A DNA stretch of 64,000 nt, taken from Aldrovandia affinis (Eukaryota; Chordata; Actinopteri; Notacanthiformes; Halosauridae). The translations under genes were made by a program, and so were the position numbers. Positions 20,861 through 33,005 of this stretch are shown here, piece by piece. The first letter of the stretch is position 1. Every line of letters begins with the position of its first letter. The stretch is from contig JAINUG010000114.1 of the NCBI GenBank assembly GCA_029706075.1, positions 2,108,001 through 2,172,000 on the forward strand. Reading direction: 5' to 3'. The notes under the pieces were generated by a model that ran no database searches, was not told where the DNA came from, and saw only the letters and a list, made by a program, of their open reading frames with translations.

Positions 20861-22905
20861 AATGTAACTATTTTGCTACTAGCATCCCTATCAAGATCAT
20901 TTATATAAATAAGGGAGGACAGAGGCCATAGCACTGGGATTCCACTGCCTATTGCACCTTATCACATGACCCTCTAAAACATTCTGTACATTGACTACAC
21001 CTTTAGGCATATTTATAACCTCTTCTCTGGTAAAGCTTAAAACAAGGTAACTGTTTAGTGTGTTGGAAATATCCTTATTATTATAAAGCAGAGCAGTGAC
21101 AACTGGAGAGATATTAGGTTTCCGCAAGTGATGTCACTTGATCTCAAGACAGCGAGTGGGATGCAAGCATATGGGGAATGATTCACAGATGCCTACATTA
21201 CAATTACCCATATCGCCGATGTAGAGGGGTACGGGGGGTAGGCAGACCTAACATGCTGCCTCAACTCATGCCTCAGGGTTTAATTATAGGCCAAGCTGGA
21301 CTGCAAGCAGGGTAGCTGGTTATAAGACACCCTGCTTACACCCACGTATGACCTGCACCATACTGGTTTCTCTATTGAAAGTTTTGGGAAGGATAGTACA
21401 GTATTTTGTCAGTAATCCTCATGACAGATCCCTTTACTAAGCCTTTTTTAACCTAATTTTGTGATCAGGTCCCTTATTATCCCTTCATGCATGTAAAATG
21501 TACACATTTTACAGTTATACAGCTAGATATTTATTGAAGAAGTTCAGATTAAGTATCATTCTAAAGGGTACAACTGCAGGATATTTTACCTGCAACCTGC
21601 TGGTGACCTTCAACTTTAAGTTCCACAACCATAGTTATGGTCATTGAATCATGGACATTTGTGTGCATAACTTTTCTGAAACTGTATAGCTGGAATTCTA
21701 CTTACCTGTAATTAATATACTTAAATTAAATATGATTTTAATTCATATTTAATTAATTCCCCCAAATAATGAGTGATTCATTGTTGTCTTATGTGCTTAC
21801 ATTTTTTCAAACAGAAAAATAGGTGACTGGATATGATATGCCTGTTGTTGGACAGATTAGTTCCTGCCATAAACTTCGACTAAAAAATTAAAAATCCAAA
21901 CCTTTACATTTATCTGTAGAATTGTTATCTGATATATTGTTATTTGGTTTGGTCTAAATCAGTCAATTTAAGATGTTAAGGGAGATGCTGTTTGTTGTCA
22001 TAACCATTTCGTCCAGCTACTGATCACTCAGTGTGTGTTTTATTGACATCGTAACCATAAAAAAGAAAGAGCCCATTTAGCCATTTAGTCCTGAATCCCA
22101 AGGGTGCCTGCGGGCTATCTATTTTGCAATCAAATTTGCCTGGTGCACATACTTAAAGACATCAAATGTACTTCCTCTGAGGTGCTGTCACAAGTAAGGT
22201 AGCTGTTTTCACGGCTCTTAATCTGCTCCTAACCCACTGTGTTTCCAAAACAGCAAAAGGCTTTTCAATGAGGCTCCTGCTAGAGACAGAGAGAGAGAGT
22301 GGCAACTTAATGCAAGCTGTGACCCCTCTCCACCCACGTATAATTGTCAAATACAATTGCAGTTCATTACTGTAAATCGATCCCTTTGATTCTATACATT
22401 TTTTCGTCTTCTATTGCTGCAATAGAGCTACCCGCTATACATGGTGTCAGAATAATATTTTACTGTGAATGTTCTGCTGTAGAAACATCCTTGATATTGT
22501 CACATAATTTGCAGAAACAATGTAAACCTATAAAATCAGTCTGATTTCCCAGCGATAGGCCTGTATTCAATCAACATTTGTCCTTAAATTTAATTCACAA
22601 TGATATATAATTGCTTATTTTTTCTTCACAAAAACTTTATGAAGAAAAACCGTTCACTCACATTTAATTGTAAGTCAAAGTTGAATGGCTCATATGTATT
22701 CTATATTTAGTTTTCCATGAAAGTTGTGAATTCCTTGTTTGAACAGGGCCTATGAGATGGAGCCTTTTGAAACCTTTCACAAACAAGACAAGCAGGGAAG
22801 AGTGCAAAATCTGCAATTAATAAGAATCATTCGCCATGACAACGTCAGCCAGCCAGTGCTACTTAATCAGTCTCCACCTTTCATGTCAGTAAATTGACAC
22901 ATTGC
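20861..22905. other. Unassigned non-coding DNA
   Basis: No gene or clear repeat is seen. Words are A/T-rich with short simple tracts such as GAGAGAGAGAG at about 22290. The segment 22790-22890 is non-repetitive and looks like possible conserved non-coding sequence. Confidence 0.35.
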
Positions 22906-22923
22906 AGGGTTTCCCACAGGAAA

Positions 22924-22993
22924 ATTGTTAGTTAAGGTGGTGATCGCCTGGACAGAGAGGGCCCTCTCGGCGATCACCACCTTAACTAACAAT
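22924..22993. repeat. Perfect 25-bp inverted repeat (long hairpin)
   Basis: The arms 22924-22948 and 22969-22993 are exact reverse complements (left arm begins ATTGTTAGTTAAGGTGGTG). The 20-bp loop holds a 14-bp perfect palindrome, GAGAGGGCCCTCTC, at 22955-22968. The preceding text CAGGGTTTCCCACAGG at 22905-22920 resembles a hAT-type terminus, so this may be a fold-back MITE remnant. Confidence 0.85.
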
Positions 22994-23228
22994 ATATATG
23001 AGGTAAACACCTACACAGGTCATTTATTTTTGGGACTTTGGTAACCTAAACTTTTTTTTTTAACATCTGTTAGTTTACTGCTTACCTTTGACCATACTGG
23101 ACTTGATCTGCTTACATTTCTGTAAAAACTGGAAAATGGGGGTGTTCTAACACTTTTGACCGGTAGTGTACGTAACCATTTTTTGTGTGCAGTTTAGTTT
23201 CCTTTTTATCAATTACATAGCCCACAAG

Positions 23229-24475
23229 AAACCAGTGGTGGAAAAAGTACCCCAAATTTGTACTTGAGTTAAAGTACAGATACTTTGTTAAAAACATTGT
23301 TCTGTAAAAGTTGAAGTCCCCCATTGAAACTACTTGGGTAAAAGAACAAACGTATTTGTACTCAGGTATCAAGAGTAAAAAGAAAATACTGTAATTAAAA
23401 TTAATTACTTAGAATTCCTGACTTAATTAAGCATGGTTTTGTCTAACTGAATTTAAGTGACAGAATTGTGCCTCGCCTTTGGATTTTTACCTTATTTATA
23501 ACTATTCAGTGCCTTACACTATATAAAAAATGTAATTGATTGAGAATGCTTAAATTTCTGTTACAATAATAGCTATTGGCTGTGGTACAAATTTACATTT
23601 TTTAGCAAGGATGTAAATTACAGCTTAACAAAAAAGCTCTAAAAAATGTCTAATCAAAAGTGACAACAATGAAGAGATGAAAAAAAACTACAAAATAATG
23701 TGTTGCAGTCCAGAGCTCTGCCAACCTAATTATGAATTATACCTAGGTATTAGCATGGACCCTAGTTAGGAATTATACCTCACTAGCTAGTAAGACAGTC
23801 AACCAATTTAGGTAGCTAACGCTGATTGGGAATTATGCCTTAATTAATAGCAATTTTATTCTAAAACACAGGGTAAAAGTATAGAAACCAACTAACCTGG
23901 CTGAGGGACTGACTTTTATCGCCATAGCTTACCGTTTCCACCAAACCATGATCCTACTGTTTCTATTTTACATTGGGAGCTCTATTAGCCAATAAGGCAA
24001 AGCTATTGCCCTGCTAAACTATAGCTATGTAGCTAGAGAGGTCAGTATAAACGGATGGCTATGATCATAATAACAAGGAAAAGTCCACTTAAGGTTACCT
24101 CAGCATATTTCTTAAAATTTGATGGTGAGGTTTTGAAGACTGAACTGACAGCAGACAAAGAAGACACTTCATTATGTATAAATCTCCTTTGACTCCAAGA
24201 AATTGGGACATATCTTGAAGATTGAAGATGTTATTAGCTAGCTAGCTAAGTTGAATGTTGTGATGTTTTATGGGACCTGTGATTGCGCACATCTGTCTTG
24301 TTATTGTACAAGACATGCCAAAATGTATAATGTAACAAGTACTGGGAAAAACACAGAAAATGTAGCTGTGTAAAAGTAAATATTTTCTTTAAAATTAGGT
24401 GTAAAAGTAGATGCAAATACAAATACTTGAGTAAAGTACAAATCTGTAGTTAAATACATTAACGAAGTGGTGGAA
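23229..24475. mobile_element. Non-autonomous DNA element with CAGTGGTGGAAAAAGTAC-type end
   Basis: The left edge CCAGTGGTGGAAAAAGTACC, with repeated ACTTGAGTAAAAGTA-type words, is a widespread fish repeat. The right part (about 24370-24475) has the matching TACTTGAGTAAAGTACAAAT words and an AAGTGGTGGAAAGTAA end. No transposase is recognisable between them. Superfamily hAT-like by resemblance; borders approximate. Confidence 0.5.
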
Positions 24476-26136
24476 AGTAAAGTACTGCAAGAAACATCAC
24501 TGTATACAGTTCTCTGTGGGTTTAACGTCTCCGTTATCATCAAACATACCCGTTTTTGCCTGCAGATGCCGCTGTTCGACATTGCTTTTGTCCCAATGAA
24601 AACAAGTGCATGAATGATCACATTTATGGACATTTTGGGGATTTTCTACCAATTGTTAATTTAGATGGTGGAATTCATGTCTAAATGTAAAAATACTTGA
24701 TATGAGAAATTGTTTTGCAGCTTATTTGCATCTTTGGAAACCTGGAACCTGTCTGGCAAAGGAAAAAACGGTTGTGTTTTTATTTGTCTCATCTAGGCCC
24801 TTGATGTAAAGAACCACCAGCATATTGAAGATATACTATACAGTTTCTTCCATTAGCCTCCGGTTTCTCAATAAGGAAATATTTAATTGTTTATTTATGT
24901 TTTAGCCTAAAAGCAGGCTTTGTCTTCTCGCCCATAATTTTCTATGCTGCCTTTGAACAATGCAAACAGCAAATGTTTATGTTTATACTGGGCTACAAAT
25001 GTTTATGTTTATACTGGGCTACTATCATTTTCATTACTCAAAATGTACCCTTTAATTGTATTAGAATGGACCTGTATGAATCTCAATGAGATGGATCGTA
25101 GGTACTATGTGCTACTGTGATTAAGATGAAGCCATTATGGTTCTGCTCTACAATTAGTTATTGCATCCATTAATGCACAAGCCATTTATGATCAGACTGA
25201 ATAAAGTGCTTTGTTTATACTCAGTGTGTGGTACTACTGTCCTCATCTTGCTTATTGAATTGCTGTTTAACATACAGTAAAACATTTTATTTATATTATA
25301 TTTGTTTTTGAAACCATATTGTTTGATAAATGTAGGCATTGATAGATATCAAGGGCTCATTAGCTAAGGTATTAGTTATTAGTTAAGGTATACTACTAAT
25401 GTAGAGCAACAACTTTTCCACAACTGTTCCACAATTGTTCAAAACTTCTATAGAGACATACTTTCAGTAATAAATGCAAAAACAAGTGACATGCCCTGCT
25501 TTGATCCATCAGCCACCTGCAGTCTGCCAGTGCCAACTGCTTGAAGTGTACTCCTCCGACCCAATGACTGTGCAGCTCAGCTGGTGGACTGCATAGTGAA
25601 AGGCAGCTGGCAGAACACATGCTTTTCTGCGCTGAATTGATAGAGGTCCTAATGGTGCTTGACGGGCTTACCAATACAGCTCATTCCAAATTGAGGGAAA
25701 TACAAAATCTGGGATAAATTAGATTATTCTAGAACCTGCCAAACTGTGTTTGTGAAGAAAACAATTTAGCTATTTTATTGTGAGTTAAAGTTAAGGACAA
25801 ATATTTATTCAATCTACAGTCTCCACAGGTCACAGTCTCCACAGGGCTGTTAATTTGTCATACTGTAGCTGAACAGAATACACACCCTCCACCCTTATTG
25901 TATTGGTTAAAACAACCAATACACTAGTGAGTGCTGAGCAATAAAAGGTAGTGAACAAAAAATGGGGTGTATTTCACACCCTATAAAGTCAGATAATAGA
26001 GTGTGACCCGTGACTTCCACCCCCACCCCCCTCTAGCATCTGGAATTCTGCTAGAGAAATATTCCACCACATTTCCACAAGAAAGTCAATCAACAAATGC
26101 TTAGTTTGGGAAAAATGCTGTCTCAAGCATCATTCC
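24476..26136. other. Unassigned DNA with a 26-bp tandem duplication
   Basis: No gene is recognised. AAATGTTTATGTTTATACTG and six further bases occur twice in tandem at 24971-24996 and 24997-25022. The remainder is A/T-rich. Confidence 0.4.
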
Positions 26137-27060
26137 AGCATATGAGATGATGAGATGAGATGAGATAATACTTTATTGTCTGCTAACACAGAAAACAGCT
26201 ACCCATACACAACCATATTACATATACACAAACCAAAACAACACAAAACATCAGTACATACTATTACACAGTCTTACTGCACTTCGTTAGCTATTGCACA
26301 TGTCCTGTACTATTGCCGATTCAGCATTTTAATAGAATACGGAACAAAATAAAGCCTAAAGCGCCTTCCCGAGGGCATAAGTTGATACTCGCTATTTAAA
26401 ACATGGCTGGGGTCCGATGAAATCTTGTTGGCCTGTTTCAACATGCTATTGTTGTAAGATTTTGGGAAGGTCTCCTCGAGTGGTTGGCCAACAATCTTGG
26501 AGAAGATTCTGAGCAGCCTGGAAATTTTTGATTTTAGCTGCACTGAAATACCATTATACCTGGCAGTCATACCATACTGCATCACACTCTGAATGGATGA
26601 ACAGACAAATAAATACAGAATTTCTCTACTTACTCCTTAGCCTACATAGGAAATAAATATTTGTTGTACTTTATTACAGACATGGTCTGCATGTACCTTC
26701 CATGACAAGGATTTTCTATATATATGCCCAAGTATTTGTAGCATGTAACCTGCTTTATGACCTCATTATGAATCCTAACTGGATGGGCAGTAAAAGCATT
26801 CTGGGGGCCAAGAATCATCTCCTCTTTTTTTGGGTATTTAAAATCGGGTGGCTATGATCACACCACTCCACAAGACCACTGACACTGTCTTGGTGGAGAT
26901 TGGGGTCATCAGTGTGGCTCACCAGGGAATGTAAGGTGGAGTCATCAGAAAATTTGATGAACTGATTTGGTACAGTTGTGACACAGTCATTTGTATAGAG
27001 CGTAAATAGCCTCTTTGACAACATCCGGGAAGAACCGAAAGCTTCAGAACAGAACAGTTT
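26137..27060 (-). mobile_element. APE-type LINE, RT C-terminal half and 3' tail
   Basis: The minus strand carries LFTLYTND, then FIKFSDDSTL (about 26955, the RT FADD site with Ala changed to Ser), WCDHSHPILN, an IKQVTCYKYLGIYIE-like segment (about 26740) and a C-terminal block with MMQYGMTARYNGISVQLKSK and LNSEYQLMPSGRRFR (26585-26335). It ends in AATAAAGTATTATCTCATC with a short TCATC-type repeat at 26141-26167, a LINE tail. It is 5'-truncated with frame breaks. Clade not settled (CR1/L2/Rex-like). Confidence 0.75.
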
Positions 27061-27594
27061 TCATCAAATTTCACAAGATCCATTTTGTCCTAGAGGAATA
27101 GGACATTCCTCATAAAGAGTATAACACATTCATGGTCTTTTCTCCTAATTAAAGCCATTAACCTCCTGTGGATTGAAATCTGATCCACAAACTCAACCCA
27201 CGGGACCTGTAATATATTGCCTCACTTGCAGTGGTCTGTTTAAAAGCATTGCTTTTAAAACAGTCAGACGTAAACACGAGTGTAATCATTGATCTCCGGC
27301 AGTGTAATTACAATAATGAATCACAAGGTCTCAGTCTCATACCCTTTACCTCAGACCGCATGCACGGCTTTTACAATTAGAATGTTAAAAGGAATCATAG
27401 CCCATGCACCCTTGCACTGCATACAAAAATTACTAGTTTCACTAACTGTGAACATAGACTCCTGGGGACTTTCAGTGCTTTAGTAATGTTTTTATACCCT
27501 TCCCCAGCTCTATGCCTCAACACAATTCTATCTCGGAGGTCTATAGAGAGTTCCTAGGACTTCATGGCTTGGTTTTTACTCTGACATACATTGT
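27061..27594. other. Unassigned non-coding DNA
   Basis: No gene is recognised. A short inverted repeat around TTTAAAAGCATTGCTTTTAA lies at 27239-27258. The stretch sits between a LINE fragment and a Tc1 end. Confidence 0.35.
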
Positions 27595-27895
27595 GAACTG
27601 TTGGACCTTATATAGACAGGTGTGTGCCTTTCTAAAGCATGTACAATCAATTGAATTTGCCACAGGTGGACTACAATCAAGTTCTAGAGACATCTCAAGG
27701 ATGATCAAAGGGAACAGGATGCATCTGAGCTCAATTTTGAGTGTGATAGCAAAGCGTCTGAATACTTTTTAATTTTTTAAATAAAATGTGCTAAAATTTC
27801 TAAAAACCTGTTTTTGCTTTGTCATTATGGGGTATTGTGTGTAGATTGATGAGGGGAAAAATGAAGGGGTCTGAATACTTTCCGGCTGCACTGTA
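27595..27895 (+). mobile_element. Tc1-like transposon 3' end
   Basis: The text is that of the 3' part of a common fish Tc1 family: CTTATATAGACAGGTGTGTG, then CACAGGTGGACTACAATCAA, then TTTGTCATTATGGGGTATTG, and an end GTCTGAATACTTTCCGGCTG near 27875. Only the very end of the transposase region and the right inverted repeat are present; the left end is missing. Confidence 0.75.
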
Positions 27896-28689
27896 CACAC
27901 AGACATGTTTGTGCACATGAAGCCAACAGCATGGAAGTGTCTTCAGACAAATTTACTGTAAAGGTTCAGTTGATATGCTATAGACTGTAGGAGTTAGGGA
28001 TATCAATGTTGTCTGTAAATGTTTTGAGCAGAAGAAGAAGCTTCTGCTAAATGCTTAAAGTGTAAAATGTAAGCTTCCTTCTGTGATGATTGTTACAGAA
28101 GGAAGCTCATTCCTATTCTGCACCATACAGCATCATTATCTTTCCCCCCTCCCTGTATTTCTACTCCACCAATTTTAAAAAGGCAACCTCTTTCTCTCTC
28201 TCTGATCTCCATCCTTGCCTTTTCATTTGCCATTTACTTTTGAGGACATAAAAGGCCACTATAGAAGTTTCTCCCTCAATAACAACCCTTTTATGCTGTT
28301 GATAATCATATTACGTATTCCTAGAATTTGTTTATGTGCAATTTGAAATATTTTGGATTGAGTTATTCAGAGGAGGATAATTGGAGTTTCTCAGATTAGA
28401 GTTCAGTAAAAATGCTTGCTACAATTAATTCTTACTGCTCTGAAGTGGGTATTAGAACATTTTAGTGAATTAAAATGGCAGCTGATGGCAAACACACAGT
28501 ATTAATATTGTAACATGGATCCCTCCCATTATCATTTTACCTTACAACTAAAAATGTAGATGTTGCATAGTAATTACTAGCTTGGTGTATGTTTAATTAA
28601 TGTAGCTATTATTGATCAATAAGCAGCCTGCTGGCAAATCATTTTACTTTAACATTTTTAAATCTGATATTCTGGGCTAGCGAAATACA
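27896..28689. other. Unassigned DNA with two adjacent short hairpins
   Basis: AGCAGAAG/CTTCTGCT arms lie at 28028-28049, and AGCTTCCTTCTGT/ACAGAAGGAAGCT arms at 28072-28084 and 28095-28107, both perfect. Between them is GCTAAATGCTTAAAG, resembling a LINE/SINE tail. The rest, to 28689, is non-repetitive and A/T-rich. Confidence 0.45.
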
Positions 28690-28809
28690 TGGGCAGTAGT
28701 TGGTTGTTTCATCTGCTCTAAATCAAATATTATTTTCCTCTGCCCAGTTGGTAGTTTCATGGTGTCAGTAAAGGTGTTTCATTAACATGGGTTAGTCGGT
28801 GCAATCGGG

Positions 28810-29311
28810 TGTCACGACTCGGTCAACGAACAGGCATTTCCCCCAAGCGCCAATCAGGAGAAGTGGAAGGCACGCCAGGAATGTGCAAAGACATTCAGGC
28901 TCATTGATGACAGCTGTGAATGATTTACCGGGAGGACATTTAACCGGCTGAATTTCTCTGTTCGTTGCTTGGACATTGTCTTGCTTAGCTTAGATGTACT
29001 TGCTGTTTGCTCAGTATTCTTGCCTCCTCTAATTAGTTTGTTCGTGTGCTTTTTTGTTTTCATAGATTTCCAGTGTTTTGTTTATTCTGTGTTTTTTGAA
29101 TATGTTTTGGATTTTCTAATTGGCTAGTTTTGTTTGTTCCTGTTCGTTGGTTATTTTGGTTTATTTTGTTAGTTCTATTTCGTGTTTTCGCGACACTGTT
29201 TTACTTTTGTTTCCTGCCAGCGTTAAGATAAATAAATATTCTTAACGCATCTATGCATTCTGGCTCTCTCTCTCACCCGCACTTGGTTCCACACCTACCA
29301 CATCCCTGACA
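28810..29311 (+). mobile_element. Solo LTR, 502 bp, with TCGGG target duplication
   Basis: It starts TGTCACGACTCGG and ends CACATCCCTGACA. TCGGG is directly repeated at 28805-28809 and 29312-29316, the 5-bp duplication expected for a Ty3/gypsy-type integrase. AATAAATA near 29231 is a likely poly(A) signal, giving plus orientation. No internal sequence remains. It lies within Harbinger copy B. Confidence 0.9.
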
Positions 29312-29700
29312 TCGGGGGTGTGTCAATAAAAACATTTGGTGCTGTGCAACTTTCCTATCTGTTAATTAGTGTGGATTTCCGTCCACCCAGACACAGTTAT
29401 GTGCTAGTTTTGTGGCGTTATTAATATGCACATATGAACAGACATGCGAGAAATCCCCCATCACACAAGGGTTTTGTGAATGTTCTGTGTTTTATCTCAC
29501 TTTAGGCAAGTCATTCCATGAACAACTATTTTAAATGCAATCTGTTTTCAACTAAGTAATTAAACATATTTAATCTTTGCACTTGTAAGGAGTGGTTCAA
29601 TGCACTTAAATTAGGGAGAGACCATCTCTAAACCTGTCAAATTGTGTAAGATGCATGCTTAAAAAAAAAAAATATATATATATGTATACATGTGCATTGG

Positions 29701-30067
29701 TGTAGCAAGGTGGCCACCATGCCAGCTGGTGAGAGGATGAAAGATCAAACAAAAACAGAGTTCCGATAGGCCAATGGCCAATTTACTATCCTTTTACAAA
29801 ACATAAAACAAAACATGAAAAATTAACAAATGAACTTTTCCTTCAGGCATGGCAGTCTGTGCTTTTATAATTGCTTAATGAAGGCAATGGCTCCCAGCTG
29901 AGTTGATTGCGCATTAGCCTCAGGTGAGCCTGCTTGCAAGTGTGGCTGCTGCTGTCCAAGGTTCTGTAGTCCTTTTCAAGATGTGGGAGGGGACAGGAGC
30001 ACCTGACAGCAGCCAAATGGGAGGCACAGCCCTCTCTACTCCTCCCTCCACCTCTCCCAGTGTCACA
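29701..30067 (-). mobile_element. Solo LTR, 367 bp, with ATTGG target duplication
   Basis: Borders are TGTAGCAAGG and CAGTGTCACA, with ATTGG repeated exactly at 29696-29700 and 30068-30072. On the minus strand it begins TGTGACACTGGGAGAGG. No internal retrotransposon sequence is present. It is the second solo LTR inside Harbinger copy B. Confidence 0.85.
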
Positions 30068-30335
30068 ATTGGTTTTTAGGTTGAATAGTAAACTACAAGG
30101 AAATGGAGTACATGAATTGATGGCATATCGTGTGGCAATACCGTGGTCACTCTAATGAGTTACTTTAGTTTTGTATTTTACGCTGTCCAATTGCACTAAA
30201 AAAGTCTTCTTACTTGATCTTCACAAGCACTTGCACTTGCTCTTTATCAGATATGACAAAATTGCTATGGCAAAGCTATTAAAGGGGAAACAATCTGATG
30301 ATCTGGCCATACTGAATCAAACAAAAACCAAACTA

Positions 30336-30690
30336 CCGGAATAGACAGAGACATGCCTTAATGTGCCTACATCCTATATTAGAACTACTGACCGCGCATT
30401 GCGCTTTGACAACGAAACTAGAGCCCTCTTTCTTTTACACCAGTATATTTCCATACAAACCAATTATGATGCAAAATTCAATGGAACATAGTATATTTAT
30501 AAAAGCCCTAATCTCAAATTAATTTAAGTATGAAACATGTTGTGTAAAGCACCATGTGTGGAGAAGGTAGCATGTTTGCATTGTTACAGTTCAAAAATGA
30601 GCACTTTGCTGCCAGTCACAGAAAACTAAGAATGAATAAATGCACACTCATATACATTCAAACAGAAACAATACGCTCTCTCCCCTTGGT
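30336..30690. other. Unassigned non-coding DNA
   Basis: No gene or named repeat is recognised in this short A/T-rich interval between Harbinger copy B and an LTR remnant. Confidence 0.35.
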
Positions 30691-31316
30691 CATAGTTTTA
30701 GGAGGTGGACTGAGTGAACCCAAGTACAGAGAACAAGACAGAGGCAAAGATGGTTTGGTAACAATGATAGATCTTTACTAGTGATGAGAACAATAAAACA
30801 ACAAAACACTGAAGAACAAATAGAACAGAGAAAATAACTGGGAGACGAGGCTCCAAAAAACTAACTAATAAAACTAACTACACAAGTACAAACTCAAAAA
30901 CAAACTAGAAAATGTAGCACAAAGAAACCAAACAAAACAAGGAACAATGAGACTAGAGAAATACTTGAGCATAACAATTCAGGAAACTAGGTGAGAACAA
31001 TCTCAAGACGGAGCACTGAAACAAGGAAACACACTACTTAAGTAGGGAGGAGCTAACCAGACACAGGTGACATTACTGAAACTAATAACTAAAAACAATC
31101 AGGGACAACGAGGCACAGATGGAAACACTAAAACAATTAATCAATAAACAATTAACAAATCACGAAACACTAAAACAATTAATCAATAAACAATTAACAA
31201 ATCACGGGACAATAAACTCAATGAAACAATTAACTCAATACACGAGACTAAAACAGAGCAAAGCAACTAAAAATATAACAAATAACGACATCTAGTGGCG
31301 GACCCTCATACATAGT
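30691..31316 (-). mobile_element. Probable LTR remnant (minus) with a 42-bp tandem duplication
   Basis: The segment is A-rich on the plus strand, and its minus strand begins TGAGGGTCCGCCACTAGATG, a form common at the start of fish gypsy LTRs. A 42-bp unit is repeated perfectly at 31122-31163 and 31164-31205 (begins GAAACACTAAAACAATTAAT). Target duplications are not clear, so the assignment is tentative. Confidence 0.5.
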
Positions 31317-32195
31317 AAAAACTAAATATATATTCAAAAATATATTAAAAGTTATGACATTTCAATGGATGCTTAGCTATCACTAAAGCCACATAGCGTC
31401 CAGTCCAGTTGATTCTCTATGTGGGCCATGGAGAGAATTCTCTAAAATGTGTGAATCATGGAGAGAACTATGAACTGGCCCACTGATTCTAAAATTTGAC
31501 ATTTTTACAATACATCTTCTTTGATCATCTGTTTTGTTCCATAAAAAGTATTATGAAGGAAGCACATAGAGTTATAGTAGCAGATTATATTACATGTTCA
31601 TTGGACACTTGAGTGAGTTCTCTGACACATTTTATGTACTGTGTACCTGGTGCACTGATGACACTGATGTATGGAGTTGTAAGCCCCTCCATGTTCTTGT
31701 CACCCCTTATTTTAGCATTAAAAGCAGCATGACTCCCTCAGCCAGCTCAACATGTTGTTCCCTCTATGGGGACAGTTGGAGAATGAAGTAGAAATACAGG
31801 GCTTTGTTTAAACATATGCAAAAAAATAAAAACACAGTCAGTAAGTAGCTTTGTCAGCAGTCTATTCTGAGAGCACAGTTTCAACCATAGAAACACTTGC
31901 TTTTTTCAATGGAATCCCATGGGAGCAAGCTGTTCCAAGACTGAATTGACTGACATCTTAGCCACTTAGTTTCAGATGACTCATCAGTTAGCCACCTCCT
32001 AGGCTTTGTTGACAGCATTAGGTGTACTGTAATTCACAGAAAATAAAGAAAACCATGATGAAAACACACCTCTGTTTTCCACATTACAGATTAATAAAAA
32101 GAGGTGACAGCTTTCAGATTAGCTTTAATAAGGAACACTTTCCCCTTGTTGAGTTGGCTGAAACCAAATCTTATTTAAACCACAATTTATCAATC
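31317..32195. other. Unassigned non-coding DNA
   Basis: No gene is recognised; the sequence is A/T-rich and without clear repeats. Confidence 0.35.
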
Positions 32196-32440
32196 AAACC
32201 ATAAATCAATCAAAATGTATTTGTATAGCGTATATTCCCAATTTTTTGTCACAATACACTTACCAGCAGACTACGGCCTGAACCCCCACAAAAGCAAGCC
32301 GAAGTCAACAGTGGCAAGGAAAAACTCCCTAGGTAAAACAAATACGCAGAACCCTTTGGAGGAACCAGACTCAAGAGAGGGATCCAATCCTCCTCTGGGC
32401 AGCTCAGGGTCATTTATGACACATGCAAGGATGCTACCAG
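32196..32440 (+). repeat. Common teleost interspersed repeat (ATCAATCAA...TATAGCG type)
   Basis: AATCAATCAAAATGTATTTG and TATAGCG lead into AGCAAGCCGAAG, GGCAAGGAAAAACTCCCTAG and GAGGAACCAGACTCAAGAGA, wording met in a widespread fish LINE 3' region read from its tail. On the plus strand the (ATCA)n-like tail is at the left, so the source LINE runs on the minus strand. Confidence 0.6.
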
Positions 32441-32884
32441 CATCAAGCTTTTTGACTGGTTCAGTGACCATAAAGCCAACGACCTCAGCAGCCAACACCT
32501 CTGTAAACACCTTTTCGATTGAAAAAGAAAGAAAAATCATCAAAATCATCACAAATCAAGAATATTGTTTTCGTTAAATTCACCTTCATCTTATAGTATA
32601 GAATGATAATCTTTACCTGCCATACTGTATGAACATGCACTTAGAATGAATTAGACAAGACAAATCCACTGAGTGTTATCTTTTGTTCAAAGGAGCGTAA
32701 TGCTCTGTACCCTTCCATTTGCCCTTGTCTCGTCACAGTTGGTTTGATTCTGGGTCCCAGTGTCTTGAGTATTTAGTGAATCTGAGGTATCCTACAGAAC
32801 CTCAAATTAAAGACCATAAAATAGTCAGGCGAACCTTTGCACTGGGATGTATTGCAAACCCTGACAACCTACATTCATAGCTGC
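32441..32884. other. Unassigned non-coding DNA
   Basis: No gene is recognised. The left part may still belong to the LINE-derived repeat beside it. Confidence 0.3.
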
Positions 32885-33005
32885 ATAGCAGTGTAGTAGG
32901 ATGGTTAGGGAACTGGGCTTGTAACACAAAGGTTCGATTCGTATAATGGGGCAATCTGTGTTCAGCTCTGTGTCCCTCTCTGAGTTACCACTGCATTGCA
33001 ACTCA
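32885..33005 (+). mobile_element. tRNA-derived SINE fragment
   Basis: TGTAGTAGGATGGTTAGGGA resembles a polymerase III A box, and AAAGGTTCGATTCGT a B box, spaced about 45 bp apart as in a tRNA-derived SINE head. The body after the head is short and degraded. Confidence 0.55.

Larger units (their letters stand above)
28690..30335. mobile_element. PIF/Harbinger copy B, split by two solo LTRs
   Basis: Outside the LTRs the sequence follows copy A at 10.5-11.8 kb: TTTCATCTGCTCTAAAT (28706) with 10538, GGGGGTGTGTCAATAAAAAC (29314) with 10638, GCACATATGAACA (29430) with 10773, GAAATGGAGTACATGAATTG (30101) with 11048, and TTGCTATGGCAAAGC with TATTAAAGGGG (about 30265) with 11750. No transposase coding remains, so it is a deletion derivative of about 0.8 kb after removing the LTRs. 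Confidence 0.65.
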
